Positions 51,245 to 59,687 of a DNA stretch of 64,000 nt are shown here, piece after piece (the first letter of the stretch is position 1; every line of letters begins with the position of its first letter). The DNA is from an uncultured Chryseobacterium sp. (GTDB taxonomy: Bacteria > Bacteroidota > Bacteroidia > Flavobacteriales > Weeksellaceae). Position numbers and translations under genes: made by a program. The notes beneath the pieces were generated by a model, which worked only from the letters and a program-made list of their open reading frames with translations, was not told the origin of the DNA and made no database searches. The stretch covers positions 91,996-155,995 of the forward strand of contig CAJYLO010000003.1 of the NCBI GenBank assembly GCA_913776245.1, read 5' to 3'.

Positions 51245-52135
51245 ATGAAACTAAGTAACATAAAACCAAATATAGTAGTTGTCGGGAGTTCTTCTATAGA
51301 TCTTGTTCTGAAGACTTCAAAAATCCCGACCGCCAATAATACGGTTCTGGCGGAGAGCCTGAAAAGTTTTTTAGGTGGCAAAGGTGCAAACCAGGCCATT
51401 GCGACTTCACGTTTAGGGGCTCAGACCTATTTTATAAGCCGTGTCGGCATGGATCCGTTCGGGCAACAGGTACTCAGAAACCTGAATGATGAAGAGGTAA
51501 ATGTAGCTTATGTGGTGGAAGATGAGGATGAAGACACCGGAACAGCTTATGTCACGGCATCTGAAGAAGGTAACGCTATCACGGTGGTTCCGGCTGCTAA
51601 CTATAATCTGTCCCCGAAAGATATATCTAATGCAGAAAAATATTTACTAACCGCAGATCTGATTTTGACTCAGCTGGAAATACCAATGGAAACTGTAGAA
51701 TATCTATTCAGAAAAGCGAAGAACCTTGGTAAAAAGATAGGAATATATGCTGCACCCGCAAGCAGACTCTCCGATGAAATCATCAATTATGCAAGTTTTA
51801 TAGTGGCTAAAAGTACCGATCTGGAAATAATTTTCGGAGAAGGCAACCGGGAAGACATCATCAAACATCTGCCAAATAAACTTTTTGTAAGAGACGGCGC
51901 CAACAGCACCAGCTATTTTGATGGCAAAGAAATGAAATACTTCCGTAAAAATCCAAGCACCGAAGCTCATAATATGGGATTGGGAGATGCTTTTACATCG
52001 GGATTTTCTATTGCACTACTTCACGGAAACTCAATCGAAGACTGCGTGAAGTTCGGGAACGATGTTGCCCTGAAGGCAGCCGATTACAGAGGATCTCAAA
52101 AAGGATTACCCTATCTGGAAGATTTTCAGAACTGA
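51245..52135 (+). CDS. rbsK: Ribokinase (PfkB family)
   Basis: The 296-residue sugar kinase has PfkB signature 1 (FLGGKGANQAIATSRLGAQTYFISRVGMDPFG, about 42-73) and signature 2 as HNMGLGDAFTSGFSIAL, in which the usual DTTGAGD is HNMGLGD: the catalytic Asp of GD is kept, the anion-hole Ala is Leu. It probably phosphorylates ribose or a similar sugar. No transporter or ribose operon is adjacent. Confidence 0.88.
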   Translation: MKLSNIKPNIVVVGSSSIDLVLKTSKIPTANNTVLAESLKSFLGGKGANQAIATSRLGAQTYFISRVGMDPFGQQVLRNLNDEEVNVAYVVEDEDEDTGTAYVTASEEGNAITVVPAANYNLSPKDISNAEKYLLTADLILTQLEIPMETVEYLFRKAKNLGKKIGIYAAPASRLSDEIINYASFIVAKSTDLEIIFGEGNREDIIKHLPNKLFVRDGANSTSYFDGKEMKYFRKNPSTEAHNMGLGDAFTSGFSIALLHGNSIEDCVKFGNDVALKAADYRGSQKGLPYLEDFQN

Positions 52136-52181
52136 TATTTCCTGCATATCGAATTGTAAGCTGTTACCCGATCAGATTTTT

Positions 52182-52215
52182 TATTTTTATAAAATGATTA
52201 GCTCAAATCATTTTA
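52182..52215 (+). promoter_or_regulatory. Weak -7 box and start-proximal hairpin
   Basis: TATTTTTA (52182-52189, one off consensus) is followed by a perfect 10-bp hairpin, TAAAATGATT (52190-52199) with AATCATTTTA (52206-52215), which ends one base before the ATG at 52217. Confidence 0.45.
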
Positions 52216-52216
52216 G

Positions 52217-53071
52217 ATGAAACGTATTGATATTTTAACGGAAGACCATTACAGTTTAGCGGCTCATCTGTTCACCCCTCAGATTCCGAATCAAAAAATC
52301 TTACTGATCAATTCGGCGACCGGTGTTAAACAGCAGATTTATTTTTCGCTGGCTCAGTTTTTTGCCGATAAGGGATTTACAGTAATCACTTACGATTATC
52401 GTGGCATCGGGCTTTCTAAACCTGATAAGATGAAAAGTTTCCAGGCATCCATGAGGGTTTGGGGAACTACAGATTACAAAGCATTAACCGATTATATCAA
52501 AAATAATTTTGAGGATTATAAAAAATACTGTCTCGGGCATTCCGTTGGTGCGCTGATCTTAGGAATGAATAAGGACTCGGAAATGTTTGACGAGTTTATT
52601 TTTGTTGGCACCCAAAATGCATATGTAGGCAATCTCAGATTTAGAACAAAAATAGAGGCTTATCTGGGGTTCGGAATTGTTCAGCCGCTGTTTACTTTAT
52701 TATTAGGTTATTTCCCGGCAAGCTGGTTCGGCCTTGGCGAAAGCCTGCCTTCCGGGAGCGCTTTTGATTGGAGAATCCTGATCCTGAATAAAAAATCAAC
52801 AAACAAACTGTTGGAACAATCAGTAGATTTTTCAAAAAGCCTGAAACAAAAAGTTTTGGTCATCAGGGCAGAAGATGATGCGTGGCTTACAGAAAAAGGT
52901 GTAAAATCTCTTCTCGAAAACACTTACCCAAATCTCCGGCCAGCTTACAGACTGATTTATACTTCGGAGTCTGAGAAAGGTGAAATCGGACACATTAACT
53001 TTTTCAGAAGCTACAACAAAAATCTTTGGAAGATTATTTTAGAAAGATTGGAAAAAGGTAGAATAACTTAG
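52217..53071 (+). CDS. Alpha/beta hydrolase
   Basis: The 284-residue protein has the hydrolase order: KILLINSATGVKQQIYFSLAQFFADKGFTVITYDYRGIGLSKP, the nucleophile elbow CLGHSVGALILG (Ser about 111), acid region VLVIRAEDDAWLTEKG and a late GHINFFR histidine. It belongs to a group often annotated as serine aminopeptidase/alpha-beta hydrolase in Bacteroidota. No signal peptide. Substrate unknown. A hairpin abuts the start codon. Confidence 0.88.
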   Translation: MKRIDILTEDHYSLAAHLFTPQIPNQKILLINSATGVKQQIYFSLAQFFADKGFTVITYDYRGIGLSKPDKMKSFQASMRVWGTTDYKALTDYIKNNFEDYKKYCLGHSVGALILGMNKDSEMFDEFIFVGTQNAYVGNLRFRTKIEAYLGFGIVQPLFTLLLGYFPASWFGLGESLPSGSAFDWRILILNKKSTNKLLEQSVDFSKSLKQKVLVIRAEDDAWLTEKGVKSLLENTYPNLRPAYRLIYTSESEKGEIGHINFFRSYNKNLWKIILERLEKGRIT

Positions 53072-53159
53072 ATCTCAGGCATCAGTTTTATAATCAATGA
53101 CTTAGAACTTAAAATATATCAATAACTCTTTTCAATTATTTAATAGAAAAAGTATTGTC

Positions 53160-53189
53160 TAAATTTGCAGTTTAATTTAATGAATTAAA
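53160..53189 (+). promoter_or_regulatory. -7 box and start-proximal hairpin of the HD gene
   Basis: TAAATTTG (53160-53167) is an exact box. The hairpin TTTAATT (53171-53177) with AATTAAA (53183-53189) then runs up to the ATG at 53190. Confidence 0.55.
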
Positions 53190-53834
53190 ATGGAGCTGAT
53201 ATCTAAAACAATTGACCTGGTTAAGGAAAAATTAGACGGTGCCGAAGCCGGACATGATTGGTTTCACATCGAACGCGTATGGAAATTAAGTCTTAAAATT
53301 CAGGAAAAGGAAGGCGGTGATAAACTGATTATCGAGTTAGCTGCACTACTTCACGATATCGCAGATCCCAAATTCCATAATGGTGATGAAACCCTGGCTT
53401 CAAAAATTGTCAACGATTTTCTCACAGAACAGAATCTCGATCCCGATATTAGGGAGAAGGTTATCTTCATCATAGAAAATATGTCTTTCAAAAACAGAAA
53501 TGATGCACCGGAAAACCTGCCTCTGGAACTGAAGATCGTTCAGGATGCCGATAGGCTGGATGCAATCGGGGCGATTGGCATTGCTCGGACATTCAATTTT
53601 GGAGGCTATAAGAATAACCTGATCTATCATCCTGACATCAGCCCAAAACTAAATCAAACCAAAGAAGAATATAAAAAATCGAACGGAACCACTATCAATC
53701 ATTTTTATGAAAAGCTGCTGCTTCTGAAAGATCTTCTCAATACAGATACAGCAAAACGCATTGCAGAGCCGAGACATCAGTTTATGCTGCAATTTCTGGA
53801 AGAATTCTATAATGAGTGGAATGTCAATTTATAA
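53190..53834 (+). CDS. HD-domain phosphohydrolase
   Basis: The 214-residue protein has the HD metal motif: H22 and H27 in AGHDWFHIERV, HD in LAALLHDIADPKFH and a late D in QDADRLDAIGAIGIARTFNFGG. This corresponds to the YedJ/uncharacterised HD hydrolase group with a KNxxxY insertion. It should hydrolyse a phosphoester, perhaps a nucleotide. Substrate unknown. Confidence 0.9.
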   Translation: MELISKTIDLVKEKLDGAEAGHDWFHIERVWKLSLKIQEKEGGDKLIIELAALLHDIADPKFHNGDETLASKIVNDFLTEQNLDPDIREKVIFIIENMSFKNRNDAPENLPLELKIVQDADRLDAIGAIGIARTFNFGGYKNNLIYHPDISPKLNQTKEEYKKSNGTTINHFYEKLLLLKDLLNTDTAKRIAEPRHQFMLQFLEEFYNEWNVNL

Positions 53835-53849
53835 TTAATCGGAAACTAT

Positions 53850-53857
53850 TATCTTTG
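53850..53857 (+). promoter_or_regulatory. -7 box, leaderless context
   Basis: TATCTTTG is an exact match ending 5 nt before the ATG at 53863. Confidence 0.6.
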
Positions 53858-53862
53858 CTTCG

Positions 53863-54450
53863 ATGATAATCATTCTGATCCTTATTTTTCTGATAGCCGC
53901 ACTTTTTCTGTCCGTGATTCGTTCAGAAAAATGGAGTCTGTGGAGCAAATTAGCCAGAACGATCATTACGATTTCTGCCGCCACTTATTTTACATTTTGG
54001 TTTGTAGAAAAAAGCGTTTCCCAGTTTCTGGAAAATTCGCTTGCCGTACAGGTGATTAATTATCTTCCCCAGCCTATTGATTTTTATATTATTCGGGTTC
54101 AGGATGAAAATGGAATTCAGAATTATAGCTCTAAACACGTAGGACAGATCCGGCCGGAATATTTCCGGATTGAATATCTCAATATGCAAAAGTCCGACGA
54201 ATTCTGGGTTGCCGGATATATTGGAAAAGACAAGATGGTTTATTTTTCGCAGGTAGCTGTACCGAATAAAAATGAGGACAAAATAGTTGAGGTCAGAAAC
54301 TATATCAACCACAGTCTTAAGCTTTCTGCTGTAGCTGCAGACAATGTATCAAAACTTAAGTACGATAACATCAAGCTGAGCATCTGGGTGACACTGGATC
54401 TGCTTCTGATATTTCTAAACGCCGTATTGTTGTTCAGAGGAAGAAAATAA
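53863..54450 (+). CDS. Unknown membrane protein with two flanking helices
   Basis: Not recognised. The 195-residue protein has an N-terminal membrane helix (MIIILILIFLIAALFLSVI), a second helix at about 28-48, a soluble domain of about 110 residues (DFYIIRVQDENGIQNYSSKHVGQIRPEYFRIEYL...VYFSQVAVPNKNED) with a beta-rich look, and a C-terminal helix (WVTLDLLLIFLNAVLLF) followed by RGRK. It sits 28 nt behind the HD gene but has its own -7 box. Confidence 0.75.
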   Translation: MIIILILIFLIAALFLSVIRSEKWSLWSKLARTIITISAATYFTFWFVEKSVSQFLENSLAVQVINYLPQPIDFYIIRVQDENGIQNYSSKHVGQIRPEYFRIEYLNMQKSDEFWVAGYIGKDKMVYFSQVAVPNKNEDKIVEVRNYINHSLKLSAVAADNVSKLKYDNIKLSIWVTLDLLLIFLNAVLLFRGRK

Positions 54451-54470
54451 ATTTAAAATCTTGATTAAGA

Positions 54471-54518
54471 ACTTTCCGTTAATTCAACAATTTTCGTGAA
54501 CTAACGGAAAGTTTTTGA
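54471..54518. terminator. Bidirectional terminator
   Basis: A perfect 12-bp stem, AACTTTCCGTTA (54471-54482) with TAACGGAAAGTT (54503-54514), plus inner TTCA/TGAA, followed by T-runs. It lies between convergent genes. Confidence 0.88.
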
Positions 54519-54521
54519 TTT

Positions 54522-55508
54522 CTATCTGTTTAAAAGTTTTGCAACCTCTGGAGCAGCATAAGTAAAAATCATATCAGCGCCGGCACGTTTGATGCTGGTA
54601 AGACTTTCCAAAAGTACCTTGTCATTGTCCAGCCAGCCATTCTGAGCCGCTGCTTTCAGCATTGCATATTCGCCGCTCACCTGGTACACCGCGATAGGCT
54701 GTGTAATCAGTTCACGAATTTTGGAAACAATGTCCAGATAAGGCATTCCCGGTTTTATCATAATAATATCAGCACCTTCTTCCACATCTTTCAGAGCTTC
54801 ATCTATGGCTTCTCTCGAATTATGAAAATCCATCTGATATGTTTTCTTATCAGCCGGTATTTCCTGCGCATCCACAGGCGCACTGTCCAGTGCACTTCTG
54901 AAAGGGCCATAAAAAGCACTCGCATATTTTGCCGCATAAGATAAAATCCCGACATCTGTAAAACCGTTTTCTTCAAGACCTTGTCTCATCGCAAAAACCC
55001 GGCCGTCCATCATATCGCTTGGAGCGAGAATGTCTGCGCCAGCTTCGGCGTGGGAAATCCCCATCTTTACCAGAGCTTCTACTGTTGCATCATTATCTAT
55101 TTTACCCTTTGTGATAATTCCGTCGTGTCCATATATGGAATACGGATCCAGCGCTACATCCGGCATCACTATCACTTCCGGAACAGCATCTTTAATTGCT
55201 TTTATAGTATCCTGCATCAGACCATCAGGATTCCAGGCTTCCTTTCCTGTGTTGTCCTTGAGATTATCTGACACCTTCATGTAAAGATTGACCGCTTTGA
55301 TTCCCAAATCATAATTTTCTTTAACAGTTTTTACTGTTAAATCTAAAGTTTGCCTAAAAACGCCCGGCATTGAAGAAATGGCTTCTTTTTTGTTTTCACC
55401 TTCCATAACAAACATTGGCAAAACCAGATCGTTTGTTGTAAGGATTGTTTCACGAACCAGGCTCCTGATGGAATCATTTGTTCTAAGTCTTCTGTTTCTT
55501 GAAATCAT
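54522..55508 (-). CDS. hemB: Porphobilinogen synthase (delta-aminolevulinate dehydratase)
   Basis: The 328-residue TIM-barrel enzyme has the Schiff-base lysines in SYAAKYASAFYGPFR and MIKPGMPYLD. The metal-binding stretch reads DVALDPYSIYGHDG: the Cys triad of zinc-type enzymes is absent, as in Mg-dependent or Zn-independent types. It condenses two 5-aminolevulinate molecules in heme synthesis. Single gene with a -7 box TAAATTTG on the minus strand at 55528-55535. Confidence 0.96.
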   Translation of the reverse strand: MISRNRRLRTNDSIRSLVRETILTTNDLVLPMFVMEGENKKEAISSMPGVFRQTLDLTVKTVKENYDLGIKAVNLYMKVSDNLKDNTGKEAWNPDGLMQDTIKAIKDAVPEVIVMPDVALDPYSIYGHDGIITKGKIDNDATVEALVKMGISHAEAGADILAPSDMMDGRVFAMRQGLEENGFTDVGILSYAAKYASAFYGPFRSALDSAPVDAQEIPADKKTYQMDFHNSREAIDEALKDVEEGADIIMIKPGMPYLDIVSKIRELITQPIAVYQVSGEYAMLKAAAQNGWLDNDKVLLESLTSIKRAGADMIFTYAAPEVAKLLNR

Positions 55509-55527
55509 CTTTTAGAAAAATTTTATG

Positions 55528-55535
55528 CAAATTTA
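55528..55535 (-). promoter_or_regulatory. -7 box of hemB
   Basis: Plus-strand CAAATTTA reads TAAATTTG on the minus strand, 19 nt before the hemB ATG. Confidence 0.65.
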
Positions 55536-55619
55536 CTTATACTTTTACGGATAGACTATTGCATATTAATTTTATTTAAAATATATTTGTAGTAATTGTT
55601 TAAATACACGCCAGAGCGA

Positions 55620-55967
55620 ATGAAAAAAATTTTATTTTTTATTATATTTACGGTAGTTTCAGTTGGATTTTCGGGAGAAATGAAAGCTCAGTCTACCCGA
55701 GCAATCGGAGGGCAAAAAACTGATGACGGTATTCTTGTTGCTTACCCGAATCCCACAAAAGATGTCCTCATCCTGAAATCAAAAGATGATTCTGCGAAAA
55801 TCAGAACCGTAACTTTCTTTTCAATTTTGGGTGCACAAGTTGCAGAATACACAATCAACAGCAACAATGCCGAGCTGAGACTCGACAAATTACGCCCGGG
55901 AAAATATCTTATGAGATATCTTTTGGATGATAACACACAGAAAATCACACAGATCATTAAACAATAA
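55620..55967 (+). CDS. Signal peptide plus T9SS sorting domain mini protein
   Basis: The 115-residue protein consists of a signal peptide (MKKILFFIIFTVVSVGFSGEMKAQ), about 12 linker residues and a full type A sorting domain (VAYPNPTKDVLILKSK...TFFSILGAQVAEYTIN...LRPGKYLMRYLLDDNTQKITQIIKQ). There is no cargo domain between them. The start ATG 55620 gives the signal peptide; a longer frame from 55596 begins right behind the -7 box TATATTTG (55582-55589). It should be exported by type IX secretion, its purpose unclear. Confidence 0.85.
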   Translation: MKKILFFIIFTVVSVGFSGEMKAQSTRAIGGQKTDDGILVAYPNPTKDVLILKSKDDSAKIRTVTFFSILGAQVAEYTINSNNAELRLDKLRPGKYLMRYLLDDNTQKITQIIKQ

Positions 55968-55986
55968 TCTGTTGAAAAATAATTTT

Positions 55987-56013
55987 AATGCCGGTTTTTA
56001 CCGGCATTTTTTA
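55987..56013 (+). terminator. Terminator of the mini T9SS gene
   Basis: ATGCCGGT (55988-55995) pairs with ACCGGCAT (56000-56007), followed by T6. Confidence 0.92.
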
Positions 56014-56053
56014 TGGATATTTTGTAGATTTGTGATAATCAAGAAAACCAATT

Positions 56054-57724
56054 ATGAGAAGTTACCTTTACCTGTTACTGATTGTTATATCTCAAACAGT
56101 TCAGTCTCAGTTCAGAAGTTCTTTATATGACAATAACCAACTCAATGTTTCCTTAAGAGCAGGACTGGATTTCCCATCCTATGACAATCAGACAAAGTAT
56201 ATAGATTACAAGTATAATTTTAACGTTGGTACTTCCGTAGACTATTATTTCAGCTGGATCGGACTGGGTCTTGATTTCGATTATCTAACCAATAAGTCTA
56301 AGAACACTTATCCTACAGATAATCTTTACAATGGAAGTTCCCGGCTTTCTGGTGTCAATCTGACTGAAAATAAAATCAACCGCCTTTTTGTAGGAATAGG
56401 CCCTAACTTCAAATGGATCATTAATGACAATTTTGGAGTAGGGTTCAAGCTGAAAGGCGGTATTTCTAATATCAAGGGTGGTGAAACACAATTGGTTTCT
56501 GCGCCTTACAATCTTAATTTCCATAATGGATATGATGAAAAAAATATACTGACAGGAAAAGCTGAAGCAGAAATCAACTGGTTTTTTTCTGAATATGTAG
56601 GATTGAATTTTGGCGCTTATTATATTCAGCATTTTAATGTAAAAGACCAGCTGAGCAATAATCTAGCAGCCGGTCACATTCCGTTTTCCGAAGCTGGAAA
56701 TCAAAATATTATCAATCCTGCTAATGCTGAAATCAGAAATAACAGCTTGGAACACGAGATCCATTCTGTAGGTTTTTTTGCCGGGCTTACCTTCCGTATA
56801 CCTACTGAAAAGAAGCCGAAAACTTATACAATGACTGTCACCGCAAAAGATAAGGAAACAGGACTTGTTCTGCCTGATACTTTTGTAGAGCTTTATAAAA
56901 ACGGAAAGCGTGCCTACTTTGCAAGAACCAATGCGCAGGGTGTTGCCTTCTTTAAGAATATAAAACCGGATAATTATGACATCAAAGGCAGCCTTTACAA
57001 TATTGATCTCTCTGTAAATAAAGCCAATAAAACAGAGTTTGTAAAAAATTCTACGCTGAAAAAAGAAATATCAACGGATTCCGAGACTTTTTTTGTAAAA
57101 GGGCAAGTCAATATATGCAATTCACAAAATCCGCTGAGAGATGTGACTATTGTCATTAAAAACAATGAAACAGATAGCTATAAAGACATTAAAACTGATA
57201 CTAACGGGAAATTCTATTTCAAAGCCAATAAAAATTCGACTTACACTATCTATGGAAAGAAAGGAAATTATTTCTCGCAGACAGAATCTGTAACTTCAAA
57301 AAATGTAGACAGAAGTAACACCTTGTTTCTTAATCTTCAGGTCTGTATGGAAGAAACAACTTGCGGTAAACCAATTAACCTGAAAAATATTCATTACGAT
57401 CTTGATAAATATTTTATACGGGAAGATGCAAAAGCTGAGCTCAATAAGCTGGTTCAGTTTATGAATGATAATCCAAAAGTGAGTGTTGAGCTATCATCCC
57501 ACACAGATTCCCGTGCATCAGACGATTACAACAAAACGCTTTCCCAAAACAGAGCCAATGCCGCTGTCGACTATCTGGTTTCAAAAGGAATAAGCAAAAC
57601 AAGACTGAAGCCTATCGGATATGGAGAAACACAGCTGCTAAATAAATGCAGCAATGGTACAGACTGTTCTGAAGAGCAGCATCAAGCCAACAGGAGAACG
57701 GAAATGAAAGTTATCTGTCCTTGA
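56054..57724 (+). CDS. OmpA family outer membrane protein
   Basis: The 556-residue protein has a signal peptide (MRSYLYLLLIVISQTVQSQ), a beta-barrel-like N-terminal half (residues 25-250, alternating strands with aromatic ends), a carboxypeptidase-regulatory-like region (about 260-440, with DTNGKFYFKAN) and an OmpA C-terminal peptidoglycan-binding domain (INLKNIHYDLDKYFIREDAKAEL...VELSSHTDSRASDDYNKTLSQNRANAAVDYL...GYGETQLLNKC). It anchors the outer membrane to peptidoglycan. A -7 box TAGATTTG lies about 20 nt upstream. The last 14 bp overlap the convergent VanZ gene. Confidence 0.92.
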   Translation: MRSYLYLLLIVISQTVQSQFRSSLYDNNQLNVSLRAGLDFPSYDNQTKYIDYKYNFNVGTSVDYYFSWIGLGLDFDYLTNKSKNTYPTDNLYNGSSRLSGVNLTENKINRLFVGIGPNFKWIINDNFGVGFKLKGGISNIKGGETQLVSAPYNLNFHNGYDEKNILTGKAEAEINWFFSEYVGLNFGAYYIQHFNVKDQLSNNLAAGHIPFSEAGNQNIINPANAEIRNNSLEHEIHSVGFFAGLTFRIPTEKKPKTYTMTVTAKDKETGLVLPDTFVELYKNGKRAYFARTNAQGVAFFKNIKPDNYDIKGSLYNIDLSVNKANKTEFVKNSTLKKEISTDSETFFVKGQVNICNSQNPLRDVTIVIKNNETDSYKDIKTDTNGKFYFKANKNSTYTIYGKKGNYFSQTESVTSKNVDRSNTLFLNLQVCMEETTCGKPINLKNIHYDLDKYFIREDAKAELNKLVQFMNDNPKVSVELSSHTDSRASDDYNKTLSQNRANAAVDYLVSKGISKTRLKPIGYGETQLLNKCSNGTDCSEEQHQANRRTEMKVICP

Positions 57725-58142
57725 TAAAAAACCATTTTTTGTAGATAAAAAAGCCTATTATAACACCAGTAGCATTGAGAATTACATCATCTATGTCTGC
57801 AAACCCTCGTCTAAAATAGTATTGTGAAAACTCAACCAGGTTTATTGTCAGAAAAAATGTGATAAAAAGCCATTTAAACTGGTTTAATTTAGGATAAAGT
57901 ATTCCCAGAAAACCGTAAGGGATAAACAAAATGATATTGCCAAAGACATTTTTAAATGCCTCTTCTTTATCCCATAAAATAACTTTTGTCGAATATTCAT
58001 TTATAGTTTGAAATGGTACAGTTTTTATTTCAAAAAGAATTGTTTTAGAATAACGGAAAGATGCAAAATAAAGCAAATAGAGAATCCAAACAGTATAGAC
58101 ATTGATAAAAAGAGGATAATATCTGCGGATAAAAAACTTCAT
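57711..58142 (-). CDS. VanZ family membrane protein
   Basis: The 143-residue protein has four membrane helices and the VanZ pattern: NVFGNIILFIPYGFLGILYP, LVEFSQYYFRRGFADIDDVILNATGVIIGFF. VanZ-like proteins are named after a teicoplanin-resistance accessory, but most are of unknown role; one here is no sign of glycopeptide resistance. It overlaps the end of the OmpA-family gene in convergent orientation, with no terminator between. Confidence 0.9.
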   Translation of the reverse strand: MKFFIRRYYPLFINVYTVWILYLLYFASFRYSKTILFEIKTVPFQTINEYSTKVILWDKEEAFKNVFGNIILFIPYGFLGILYPKLNQFKWLFITFFLTINLVEFSQYYFRRGFADIDDVILNATGVIIGFFIYKKWFFIKDR

Positions 58143-58177
58143 TAAAATAAATTATTAGGTAAAAATATTTAAAAAAA

Positions 58178-59242
58178 ATGGAAACAACTAAAATAAAAGC
58201 TTTCGGGACAAAAGCTGTAGAAAATGATCTTGAATTGCTGACTATTGAAAGAAGAGAAGTTCAGCCGAAAGATGTGAAAATAGATATCTACTATTGTGGT
58301 GTATGCCACTCTGATCTTCATACTGCAAGAAACGATTGGGGCGGATCTGTTTATCCCGTAGTACCAGGACACGAGATAGTCGGAAAAGTTCTTCAGACCG
58401 GATCTGATGTCACAAAATTCAAAGTCGGAGACCTTGTCGCAGTCGGCTGCATGGTAGATTCCTGCAGAAGTTGCCACAGCTGCGAGCAGGATCTGGAACA
58501 ATTCTGTGAGAATGGTTTCACGGGAACTTATAATGGTAAAGACAAATACTTTGAAGATACCAGAACATTCGGAGGCTATTCGGAATCAGTAGTTGTAGAC
58601 GAGCATTTTGTACTCAGACTCCCAGAAAACCTTGATATGGCAGCTGCTGCTCCGTTGCTTTGTGCAGGTATTACAACCTGGTCACCTTTGAAACACTGGA
58701 ATGTTACAGAAAAATCCAAAGTTGCAGTTGTTGGTCTTGGAGGACTTGGACATATGGCGATTAAGCTTGCCAAAGGCCTTGGTGCCGAAGTATCTTTATT
58801 TTCCAGAACGCCGGGTAAAACAGACGATGCCAAACAACTCGGCGCAGATCATGTCATTATCTCAACAGATGATGAGCAGATGAAATCGGTTTCCAATAAG
58901 TTCGATCTGATCATTGATACCGTTCCTTACGAACACGACATCAATCCTTATATGAATACTTTGACTCTTGACGGAACATTGGTTCTGGTAGGTCTTATCG
59001 GAGAATTTGAAAACAATGCTGTCAGCACGAGGCCAATGATCTACAAAAGACGTTCGGTTGCAGGATCATTGATTGGCGGCATTAAAGAAACACAGGAGAT
59101 GCTGGATTTCTGCGGTGAGAAAAATATTGTTTCTGACATCGAAATTATCAACATTCATGACATCAACGATGCGTATGAAAGGATGCTGAAAAGCGACGTT
59201 AAATATAGATTCGTGATTGATATGAAGAGTCTGAAGAATTAG
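58178..59242 (+). CDS. Zinc-dependent NAD(P) alcohol dehydrogenase (YahK/CAD type)
   Basis: The 354-residue MDR protein has the catalytic-zinc site CGVCHSDLH and PGHEIVGKV, the structural-zinc cysteines in CMVDSCRSCHSCEQDLEQFC and the nucleotide motif VAVVGLGGLGHMAIKLAKGLG. Sequence and length fit the cinnamyl-alcohol-dehydrogenase-like YahK group, NADPH-dependent reductases of aldehydes. Single gene followed by a terminator. Confidence 0.93.
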   Translation: METTKIKAFGTKAVENDLELLTIERREVQPKDVKIDIYYCGVCHSDLHTARNDWGGSVYPVVPGHEIVGKVLQTGSDVTKFKVGDLVAVGCMVDSCRSCHSCEQDLEQFCENGFTGTYNGKDKYFEDTRTFGGYSESVVVDEHFVLRLPENLDMAAAAPLLCAGITTWSPLKHWNVTEKSKVAVVGLGGLGHMAIKLAKGLGAEVSLFSRTPGKTDDAKQLGADHVIISTDDEQMKSVSNKFDLIIDTVPYEHDINPYMNTLTLDGTLVLVGLIGEFENNAVSTRPMIYKRRSVAGSLIGGIKETQEMLDFCGEKNIVSDIEIINIHDINDAYERMLKSDVKYRFVIDMKSLKN

Positions 59243-59261
59243 TTCTAATTGTTTAAATCAT

Positions 59262-59296
59262 AAAAAAAGAGAATATTAGTTTGTATTCTCTTTTTT
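59262..59296 (+). terminator. Terminator of the alcohol dehydrogenase gene
   Basis: AAAAAGAGAATA pairs with TATTCTCTTTTTT around TTAGTTTG. Confidence 0.9.
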
Positions 59297-59309
59297 GAAA
59301 ATATATTAA

Positions 59310-59340
59310 AAATCCCGACTCTGTAATAGAATCGGGATTT
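59310..59340 (-). terminator. Terminator of the rpoC-DUF3467 transcript
   Basis: AAATCCCGA (59310-59318) pairs with TCGGGATTT (59332-59340), followed on the minus strand by a T-rich stretch. Confidence 0.8.
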
Positions 59341-59359
59341 ATATGTTAAGAAAAGTATC

Positions 59360-59665
59360 TTAAGCCTGTACGTTGTTACCTCCTAATACGAAAGGTTCAA
59401 CTTCTTTGATCTCACCAAACTGCTGCTCATAATTAGTGATGTTTTGTTGCAATGCAGCCAAAACTCTTTTCGCGTGAAGCGGAGCCAAGATTACTCTTGA
59501 TCTCACTTTAGCCTGCTGAACACCTGGCATCAACTGGATAAAGTCTACTACGAATTCTGATGGCGAATGGTTTACTAAAGCTAAGTTAGCATAAACACCA
59601 GCAGCTACCATTTCATTAAGCTCGATATTGATGTTGTTTGGATCTTGATTTTGATTGTTGTCCAT
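59360..59665 (-). CDS. DUF3467 family protein
   Basis: The 101-residue protein reads MDNNQNQDPNNINIELNEMVAAGVYANLALVNHSPSEFVVDFIQLMPGV, then a pattern AKVRSRVILAPLHAKRVLAALQQNI. This is the DUF3467 signature (cYANxxxVxxspxEFxlDF...PxhAKxLxxaL). Function unknown; location directly behind rpoC is conserved in Bacteroidota, suggesting a link to transcription. A perfect 15-bp hairpin separates it from rpoC. Confidence 0.92.
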   Translation of the reverse strand: MDNNQNQDPNNINIELNEMVAAGVYANLALVNHSPSEFVVDFIQLMPGVQQAKVRSRVILAPLHAKRVLAALQQNITNYEQQFGEIKEVEPFVLGGNNVQA

Positions 59666-59687
59666 TTTGTTTAATTATTTTTTAAAA

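Noticed and set aside
57711..58142. VanZ as evidence for a glycopeptide resistance cluster
   Set aside because: No vanA/B, vanH, vanX or vanR/S-like genes are near; VanZ-fold proteins are common membrane proteins.
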